Below, one piece after another: positions 7,672 to 12,313 of a DNA stretch of 12,313 nucleotides (position 1 is the stretch's first letter; every line of letters starts with the position of its first letter). The stretch is taken from assembly GCA_028274925.1 (NCBI GenBank), contig JAQCNR010000025.1, positions 1 to 12,313 on the forward strand. The letters run 5' to 3'. The notes under the pieces are model-generated. The model did no database searches, had not been told where the DNA came from, and saw nothing but the letters and a program-made list of their open reading frames with translations. Source of the stretch: Halovenus sp. GTDB lineage: Archaea; Halobacteriota; Halobacteria; Halobacteriales; Haloarculaceae. Made by a program: the position numbers and the translations under genes.

Positions 7672-7908
7672 ATGTCAAGTGCATTCCCCTCCGACCCGAC
7701 CGCAGGTTCCGAGCACAGTCACAGTACCCTCCGCGCGGCCGTCGAGTACCCCCTTCGCGCGCTCGGATTCTGGGCCGCAATTGTCCTCCCCTTCGTACTG
7801 CTCGGCCTCATCGTGGCTGGCATCGCACAGTCCTCCCCGGTGCTGATGACCGGCCTCGTCGGCGCAAACATTGCTGGCTTGCTCCTCGGTAGAGAGTACA
7901 ACGAATAA
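7672..7908 (+). CDS. Small two-helix membrane protein, unknown function
   Basis: A 78-residue protein I do not recognise as a named family. After a short polar N-terminus (about 1-28, Ser/His rich) come two hydrophobic segments, about 30-52 (LGFWAAIVLPFVLLGLIVAG) and 55-72 (PVLMTGLVGANIAGLLLG), with a short charged tail REYNE. The Arg at 29 and the tail charges suggest a small integral membrane protein, probably a helical hairpin. There are no catalytic or metal-binding residues. A clear TATA-like box precedes it and the codon use looks normal for the window, which supports a real gene despite its size. Neighbours are the helicase upstream and the acyl-CoA dehydrogenase downstream, with no evident functional link. 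Similar small membrane proteins are common hypotheticals in haloarchaea. Confidence 0.75.
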   Translation: MSSAFPSDPTAGSEHSHSTLRAAVEYPLRALGFWAAIVLPFVLLGLIVAGIAQSSPVLMTGLVGANIAGLLLGREYNE

Positions 7909-8118
7909 CGCCCCTGCGGTCGACATGGGTGCGCTCTGTTGGCTTCCTGCTGACGTACCAACGACCCTACCCCTCCGCACGCTCCCCACACGTGACGCGA
8001 TGTCTTCTGATTGATTCTCTCGAATCCAATAGCTCTGCCTGAGTTGTGGCCTGCTCACTGCTCCAGTCCCGTCCGCGCTTGCCGGCACGCTTTTTCGGAT
8101 TGGGCCCATTCCTAGTGT
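7909..8118. other. Intergenic region before the acyl-CoA dehydrogenase
   Basis: About 210 bases with no supported gene. The likely promoter of the dehydrogenase is a weak GCTTTTTCGG centred about 27 bases before its ATG. An AT-rich imperfect inverted repeat at 8011-8029 (TTGATTC and GAATCCAA around TCTC, one bulged base) could be an operator or chance. A long minus-strand frame across 7675-8322 has no recognisable domain and overlaps two better genes on the other strand, so I do not call it. Confidence 0.35.
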
Positions 8119-9264
8119 ATGAGCACACCGTTCACACTCACAGACGAACAGCGGTTGATTCGCGAGACGGTCCGGGAATTCGGCGAAAACGAGATTCGCC
8201 CCGTTGCGGCCGAGTACGAGGCCGAACAGCGCTACCCGGCAGAATTGCTGTCGGCGGCCGGCGACTTGGACCTCGTCGCGCCGAACGTTCCCGAGGAGTA
8301 CGGCGGCGCGGGGATGGACCACCTCGCAGAACTACTCATCACCGAGGAGTTGTGGCGCGCGGACCCGGGCATCGGCGGGTCGATTGCCGCCGCCCGGTTC
8401 GGGACAGAGATGCTCCTGAAGTACGGCGAGGAGTGGATGTGCGAGCAGTGGCTGCCGAAAATCACGGCCGGCGAGACGCCCATTGCGACGGGAATTAGCG
8501 AGGCGGCTCACGGCTCGAATGTCGCGGGGATGGAGACCCGAGCAGAGCGCGAGGGTGAGGAGTACGTCATCAACGGCGACAAGATGTGGATCACCAACGG
8601 CACCGTCGCCGACGTGGCCATTATCATGGCGAAGACGACACCCGAGGCGGGCCACGAGGGAATCACGGCCTTCCTCACCCCGACCGACGTCGACGGGTAC
8701 GACGCGACGCGGATCACGAACAAGCTCGGGATTCACGCACAGGATACCGCCGAAATCGTCATCGACGACCTGCGCGTGCCTGCCGACAACGTCATCGGCG
8801 AGGTTGACCGTGGGTTCTACCAGTTGATGGAGTTTTTCGGACCAGCACGTGCCGATGTCGCCGCCCAGTCGACTGGTGTCGCCCAGGCGGCGCTGGACGC
8901 CGCAGTGGAATACGCAAACGAACGCGAGCAGGGCGGCCAGAAAATCCGCGAGTACCAGGCGATTCGGCACAAACTCGCCGAGATGGCGACGGCCGTCGAG
9001 ACGGGGCGGTCACTGACCTACCGCGCTGCTGCGGCGCTGGAGTCAGGCGACCCCTCCCGCGCGACTCGGTTCGCGAGCATGGCGAAACTGTTCGCCAGCG
9101 AGCACGCTGTCGACGTGACCGACGAAGCGCTGCAGGTCCACGGCGGCGCTGGCTACGTCTCGGACCACGATGTCGAGCGGTTCTACCGCGACGCTCGAAT
9201 CACGAAAATCTACGACGGAACCAGCGAGATTCAGAAAAATATCATCGCCGGCGAGTTGCTCTGA
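8119..9264 (+). CDS. Acyl-CoA dehydrogenase family flavoprotein
   Basis: A 381-residue FAD enzyme of the acyl-CoA dehydrogenase family, the usual length. It would catalyse alpha,beta-desaturation of an acyl-CoA thioester and pass electrons to electron-transfer flavoprotein, in the cytoplasm. The N-terminal helical domain (about 1-120), central beta domain (about 121-235, KMWITNGTVADVAII) and C-terminal helical domain (about 236-381, QVHGGAGYVSDHDVERFYRDARI) are all present. The usual signature 1 is altered: GISEAAHGSN at 125-134 has His and Asn at conserved small-residue and Asp positions. The usual catalytic Glu of the YEGTS motif is Asp, D366 in IYDGTSEIQ. The substrate cannot be told. It is a single-gene unit, convergent with the ABM-domain gene. 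The family is certain; the activity and substrate are less so. Confidence 0.93.
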   Translation: MSTPFTLTDEQRLIRETVREFGENEIRPVAAEYEAEQRYPAELLSAAGDLDLVAPNVPEEYGGAGMDHLAELLITEELWRADPGIGGSIAAARFGTEMLLKYGEEWMCEQWLPKITAGETPIATGISEAAHGSNVAGMETRAEREGEEYVINGDKMWITNGTVADVAIIMAKTTPEAGHEGITAFLTPTDVDGYDATRITNKLGIHAQDTAEIVIDDLRVPADNVIGEVDRGFYQLMEFFGPARADVAAQSTGVAQAALDAAVEYANEREQGGQKIREYQAIRHKLAEMATAVETGRSLTYRAAAALESGDPSRATRFASMAKLFASEHAVDVTDEALQVHGGAGYVSDHDVERFYRDARITKIYDGTSEIQKNIIAGELL

Positions 9265-9344
9265 ATTCTGCCGAGCTATCCAAGTTCATCGACTGAGAGT
9301 TTCGTGGTTGCCTCTGCCCAGCAGCGACGCCTGGGGCCGATACG

Positions 9345-9650
9345 TTACAGTTCGAGTTCGGTGGCCTCGGAGACCTCGTACTGCATTATTTCGGGTTCAC
9401 CGGCGAGTATCTCTGGCAACATTGCTGTGAATTCCGCGAAGTGGTCTGTTTGGGCGTGTGCGCCGAGGGCGGCCTCGTCCTCGTAGCGCTCCGTGACTCG
9501 GAGCAGATTCGGGTTATTGACGTCGGTGGACGCAACGTATTCGATGACGCCTGGCTCTTCACGGGTCTTTTGTTCGAGCTCTTCGGTGAGTTCGAGCACG
9601 CGTTCGCGCTCGTCTGGGTCGAGTGGAAAGGTAGCGTGTACAACGATCAT
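9345..9650 (-). CDS. ABM-domain (antibiotic biosynthesis monooxygenase-like) protein
   Basis: A small dimeric alpha-beta-barrel-type protein of the ABM superfamily (compare YgiN-like quinol monooxygenases). Signs are MIVVHATFPLDPDERERVLEL, EEPGVIEY, LLRVTERYEDEAALGAHAQT with DHFAEF, and a final beta strand before the stop. From the ATG at 9650 it has 101 residues, the normal size. Another ATG at 9680 would add ten residues, but the TATA-like box at 9678-9685 overlaps that codon, and the family begins directly with the first beta strand. ABM proteins include cofactor-free oxygenases and non-enzymatic relatives, so the reaction cannot be assigned. It is convergent with the acyl-CoA dehydrogenase and divergent from the alcohol dehydrogenase relative, sharing a 118-base promoter region with the latter. 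Confidence 0.85.
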   Translation of the reverse strand: MIVVHATFPLDPDERERVLELTEELEQKTREEPGVIEYVASTDVNNPNLLRVTERYEDEAALGAHAQTDHFAEFTAMLPEILAGEPEIMQYEVSEATELEL

Positions 9651-9677
9651 TGCGTCCGTGATGTTGGCCGCGACTGG

Positions 9678-9685
9678 CATATAGC
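9678..9685 (-). promoter_or_regulatory. TATA-like element of the ABM-domain gene
   Basis: The minus strand reads GCTATATG, centred about 31 bases before the ATG at 9650, which predicts a leader of a few bases. The box includes the alternative ATG at 9678-9680, which makes that codon an unlikely start. Confidence 0.5.
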
Positions 9686-9735
9686 TGTGGTGCCCGTTCC
9701 CTGCACAGCAGCGACACTGTCGACACCTGCGCCGG

Positions 9736-9747
9736 TATCGTTATTGT
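9736..9747 (+). promoter_or_regulatory. TATA-like element of the alcohol dehydrogenase gene
   Basis: TATCGTTATTGT contains a TTATTG centred about 26 bases before the ATG at 9769, suiting a leaderless transcript. It faces away from the ABM-domain promoter, and the two boxes are about 60 bases apart. Confidence 0.45.
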
Positions 9748-9768
9748 GCTCACGGGGAATGAAGATGT

Positions 9769-10782
9769 ATGCGTGCTGCAGCATTCACTGAACTGGTCGG
9801 TCCCAAGGGGGTCTCAATTGTCGAGCGCCCGACACACGAACCGGGTCCCGGCGAGGCAGTTGTCGACGTTCGCGCGTGCTCGATAAACCGCCACGACCTC
9901 TGGATTCTCGACGGCGATTCGGCGATGGTCAGCGGCGACAACCTCCCCTTCGTCAGCGGCCTCGACGTCGCCGGCGAGATTCGAGCAGTCGGCGACGGCG
10001 TCTCGACTGTCGACCCGGGTGACCGTGTCGTCCTCTGCCCGAACGAAACCTGTGGACACTGCCGGTTCTGTCGGGAGGGACCAGAGAATCTGTGCGAATC
10101 GTTCTCGCTGTTCCACGGCGGTCTGGCAGAGGAGGCCACCGTTCCAGCCGACCGCCTGCTCGCGCTTCCCGACTCAGTCGAGTTCACGACTGCCGCCGCG
10201 ATTCCGACGGCGTATATGACCGCCTACCACATGCTTCGCCGGGCCGAAGTCGGACCGACCGACTTGGTTTTCGTGCCCGGCGCAACCGGCGGTGTCGGCG
10301 TCGCCTGCGTCCAACTCGCGGACGTGCTGGGCGCAAACTCTATCGGCACCTCCTCCTCGGCGGAGAAACTCGCGACCGTCGAGGAGATGGGGCTCGACCA
10401 CGGCATCGAGGCGACCGACCCAGACACAATTCAGGCCGCGGTCGAACAGATTGGCGAACCCGACGCGGCGATGAACCATCTCGGTGGGGAGTACACCGAC
10501 CTCGGACTCTCAGTTATGCGCCGCGGCGGCCGGATGGCTGTCTGTGGCCGAACTGCGGGCGGAACGTCAGAAATTGGAATTACTGGACTCTTCCTCGGGC
10601 ACAAACAGATCATCGGGAGTACGATGGGCACCCAGCAGGACCTTCAGCGACTCGTCGACCTCACGGCCGCTGGCGAACTCGCGCCGAAAATTGACGACAC
10701 CTATCCGCTCGAAGAGACGGCCGACGCGTTCAGAGCGATGAAAGAGCGCGACAGCGTCGGCAAACTCGTCGTAACTGCTTAG
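9769..10782 (+). CDS. Zinc-type alcohol dehydrogenase / quinone oxidoreductase family protein
   Basis: A 337-residue medium-chain dehydrogenase/reductase, expected to use NAD(P)H. The N-terminal GroES-like domain (about 1-140) has C37 and H42 and a complete structural-zinc lobe C95, C98, C101, C109 (CGHCRFCREGPENLC). The Rossmann domain (about 150-290) has VPGATGGVGVACVQLA. The usual catalytic-zinc GHE motif is replaced by GLD (64-66), as in the zinc-independent quinone reductase branch, so it probably has a structural but not a classical catalytic zinc. The likely substrate is a carbonyl or quinone rather than a simple alcohol, but this is not determinable from sequence. The ATG at 9769 suits the TATA-like box. 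The stop overlaps the end of the convergent flavoprotein gene by four bases. Confidence 0.92.
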   Translation: MRAAAFTELVGPKGVSIVERPTHEPGPGEAVVDVRACSINRHDLWILDGDSAMVSGDNLPFVSGLDVAGEIRAVGDGVSTVDPGDRVVLCPNETCGHCRFCREGPENLCESFSLFHGGLAEEATVPADRLLALPDSVEFTTAAAIPTAYMTAYHMLRRAEVGPTDLVFVPGATGGVGVACVQLADVLGANSIGTSSSAEKLATVEEMGLDHGIEATDPDTIQAAVEQIGEPDAAMNHLGGEYTDLGLSVMRRGGRMAVCGRTAGGTSEIGITGLFLGHKQIIGSTMGTQQDLQRLVDLTAAGELAPKIDDTYPLEETADAFRAMKERDSVGKLVVTA

Positions 10783-11363
10783 TCTTCGCCCATCGACCCG
10801 AACAGTGCCTCGGCGTCGGCAGGCACGTCGAAGTCGTGGAAGTGTTCGCCTTTCTCCTTGCTGAGGATGTTGAGCGCGGCGGCCGCGCCGTCGCCGGCAG
10901 AGATGACGGCCTGCCACTCCTCGGCACGCACCATTGCACCGGTCGCGTAGGCGTCGTCAACCGAGGTTTCCATCGAGACATCCACGTCGACAGTCTCCTC
11001 GTCGTCGAACTCGGCACCGAGGTCCGCTGCGATGTCACGGCTCGCACCCGTCGCGAGCACGACGTAGCTTCCCTCGTGGTCGCCGTTTTCGGTGCTGACG
11101 GTGAAGCCGTCGTCGGTCGATTCGACGCCCGTGACTTCGGTTCCCTGATGACGCTCCACGCCAAAATCGTCGGCCTGGTCGCGGAGCGTGTCGAGATAGA
11201 CTGACCCGTCGACAGAGCCGATACCGGGGTAGTTGAACAGGTGTGCCTTGTGCATCCACGTTCCGTCAGTGTCGAAGACAGCCGTGTCGAGGCCGTTTTT
11301 GGCTGTGAACAGTGCTGCGCTGAGGCCGGCGGGACCGCCGCCGACGATGAGTACATTGCTCAT
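10779..11363 (-). CDS. Half-size thioredoxin-reductase-like FAD oxidoreductase
   Basis: A 194-residue flavoprotein related to thioredoxin reductase but about 60% of its usual length. The N-terminal FAD-binding motif VGGGPAGLSAA (7-17) and VLATGAS are clear, and DAYATGAMVRAEEWQAVISAGDGAAAALNIL near the C-terminus matches the second FAD-binding element, with the usual GD replaced by GA. The NAD(P)-binding domain with the CxxC redox motif is missing, and the whole protein has no cysteine. It cannot be a normal thioredoxin reductase and may use another reductant, or serve as an FAD-binding or partner protein. Haloarchaea carry such short relatives. A TATA-like box lies about 28 bases before the ATG at 11363. 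The gene lies 67 bases after the cupin stop on the same strand but has its own promoter. Confidence 0.88.
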   Translation of the reverse strand: MSNVLIVGGGPAGLSAALFTAKNGLDTAVFDTDGTWMHKAHLFNYPGIGSVDGSVYLDTLRDQADDFGVERHQGTEVTGVESTDDGFTVSTENGDHEGSYVVLATGASRDIAADLGAEFDDEETVDVDVSMETSVDDAYATGAMVRAEEWQAVISAGDGAAAALNILSKEKGEHFHDFDVPADAEALFGSMGED

Positions 11364-11386
11364 ACAGGCCGTTCTCCCGCATGACT

Positions 11387-11395
11387 AATAAAACC
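11387..11395 (-). promoter_or_regulatory. TATA-like element of the flavoprotein gene
   Basis: The minus strand reads GTTTTATTA, centred about 28 bases before the ATG at 11363. This suits a leaderless or very short-leader transcript and suggests that the flavoprotein gene is transcribed independently of the HAD-cupin pair upstream. Confidence 0.58.
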
Positions 11396-11430
11396 GGCAA
11401 TAACGCCCCCGTAACCACCAGACGTGAGCC

Positions 11431-11898
11431 TCACTCGAAGCGACCAGTAATCGACTCGCACTCCAGACAACGGGTGACCTTGCGGACGCCGTCTTCTGCC
11501 AACTCGACTGTCGTCGGCGTGCGCTCGCCACAGGTCTCACACTCCCGCAGAATCTCGACATCGCCCCCGTCCTGTGGTGCGCCGAGTGCCAGCAGGACCG
11601 CTCGCTCGTCGCCCGTGTTCACGCCCTGCTGGTACTCACCGGGGCCGAACCGAATCGCGTCGCCAGCCTTGACTACGATATCGCCGTCTTCAGTCTCGAA
11701 GGTGACTTCACCCTGCTGGACGACGAAAACTTCCTCCTGTTTTTCGTGTTTGTGATAGCCGTAGGCCGGGCTGTTGCCCGGGTCGAGTTCGTAGTAGTTC
11801 ACCGAGAGATGCTCGGCCCCGAGTGCGCGGGTCAGCGGCCGCTGGACGGTCGAGACGTCTACTCGTCGGTCGACATCCTCGATTCGGACCTTCTCCAT
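11431..11898 (-). CDS. Cupin domain protein with C-terminal zinc ribbon
   Basis: A 155-residue protein with a single cupin beta-barrel (about 25-108) fused to a C-terminal zinc ribbon (C120, C123, C144, C147). Cupin motif 1 is H49-K-H51 with E55/E56 and G63, good for metal binding. In motif 2 (G79 to N94) the metal-ligand His is Gln (Q90), so a bound metal would lack one usual ligand. The substrate is unknown; cupins include dioxygenases, isomerases, epimerases and sugar-binding proteins. The zinc ribbon suggests nucleic-acid or protein contact, or structural stability. The ATG at 11898 comes 30 bases after the HAD stop, so the pair is probably an operon. GAGGT directly before the ATG is too close to be a normal Shine-Dalgarno site. 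Confidence 0.9.
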   Translation of the reverse strand: MEKVRIEDVDRRVDVSTVQRPLTRALGAEHLSVNYYELDPGNSPAYGYHKHEKQEEVFVVQQGEVTFETEDGDIVVKAGDAIRFGPGEYQQGVNTGDERAVLLALGAPQDGGDVEILRECETCGERTPTTVELAEDGVRKVTRCLECESITGRFE

Positions 11899-11928
11899 AC
11901 CTCGACATCGCAGGACCGGCCCGTGAAT

Positions 11929-12313
11929 CTACTGGTCGGCCAGTTCGTCGGCCACGTCGTGAATCGAGTCGACGGTGAGGGCTGGGTCGCCGCCGAACGT
12001 CTCCCATGGCCGGGATTTTCGGTTGAGCCAGACGCCCTGCATCCCGGCGTGTTGGGCGCCGAGCACGTCGAAGTAGCCGGCAGTCACGTGTGCCATCTGG
12101 TCGATTGGTGTGCCGGTCCGGGCCGCGCCGTGGCGATAAATCTCCGCTGCTGGTTTGAACGTCTCGACTTCGTCGGCGCTGATGGTATCGGTCAACAGGT
12201 CACCGATGTCGGCGTGTTCAACCATCGAGTCGAGCATCTCCGGGTTCCCGTTCGAGATGACGTAGCAGTCGTATCCGCCGTCGACAAGCCGTTCGACCCC
12301 CTCGCGAACGTCG
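11929..12313 (-). CDS. HAD type II hydrolase, haloacid dehalogenase-like (partial, cut by right edge)
   Basis: The visible 127 C-terminal residues belong to the haloacid dehalogenase type II branch of the HAD superfamily. Motif II serine is in VISNGNPEML and the motif III lysine in FKPAAEIY, with the Tyr six residues later. The last motif reads TAGYFDVLGAQHAGM, then VWLNRK. The Asn usually found three residues before the Asp in bacterial L-2-haloacid dehalogenases is Gly here. Thus true dehalogenation is doubtful, and a phosphatase or another HAD role is possible. The N-terminal nucleophile Asp lies outside the window. The frame is open from the right edge to the stop at 11929. It precedes the cupin gene on the same strand, 30 bases apart, probably co-transcribed. 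Confidence 0.88.
   Translation of the reverse strand, partial: DVREGVERLVDGGYDCYVISNGNPEMLDSMVEHADIGDLLTDTISADEVETFKPAAEIYRHGAARTGTPIDQMAHVTAGYFDVLGAQHAGMQGVWLNRKSRPWETFGGDPALTVDSIHDVADELADQ

Noticed and set aside
7553..7846. Open frame starting with TTG in the AT-rich intergenic region
   Set aside because: It starts with a rare codon, runs out of frame through the small membrane protein gene, and has no plausible protein features.
7675..8322. A 215-codon open frame on the minus strand
   Set aside because: It covers the small membrane protein, the intergenic region and the start of the acyl-CoA dehydrogenase, all better supported on the plus strand, and it shows no family resemblance.
9651..9680. 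Ten-residue extension of the ABM-domain protein from the ATG at 9680
   Set aside because: The TATA-like box overlaps that ATG, and the family starts with the first beta strand.

Overview
The window is a piece of chromosome from a halophilic archaeon (class Halobacteria). The reasons are the GC-rich coding sequence, the strongly Asp/Glu-rich proteins, an archaea-specific tRNA-modifying enzyme (TiaS), a Hel308-family helicase, and short-leader or leaderless genes whose starts lie about 25 bases after a TATA-like box. I cannot name the genus. There are twelve protein-coding genes, two of them cut by the window edges. I found no rRNA, tRNA, CRISPR array, insertion sequence or integrase.

Left part (1-2453, minus strand): a two-component pair. 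A soluble PAS-GAF-GAF histidine kinase is followed by a receiver-domain response regulator that runs off the left edge. Parts of this stretch are less GC-rich than the centre of the window.

Centre (2656-7469): an information-processing block. tiaS (minus) is divergent from a conserved archaeal helix-turn-helix regulator (plus), which is followed by a Ski2-like helicase of the Hel308b type (plus). Each has its own recognisable TATA-like element. The tiaS and helicase signals favour leaderless GTG starts.

Right part (7470-12313): single small transcription units. An AT-rich intergenic stretch leads into a 78-residue two-helix membrane protein. Then come an acyl-CoA dehydrogenase (plus), an antibiotic-biosynthesis-monooxygenase (ABM) domain protein (minus), a zinc-type alcohol dehydrogenase relative (plus), a half-size thioredoxin-reductase-like flavoprotein (minus), and a minus-strand pair of a HAD type II hydrolase (cut by the right edge) and a cupin with a C-terminal zinc ribbon. 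The alcohol dehydrogenase and flavoprotein genes converge and overlap by four bases.

Nothing looks like a wholly new multi-gene system. The most rewarding details are within single proteins. The regulator seems to carry two related nuclease-fold-like domains around its HTH. The helicase has a Brr2/Mer3-like N-terminal motif and a Sec63-like tail. Five right-hand metabolic proteins (acyl-CoA dehydrogenase, alcohol dehydrogenase relative, flavoprotein, cupin, HAD) have substitutions at, or lack, residues that are usually essential in their families.
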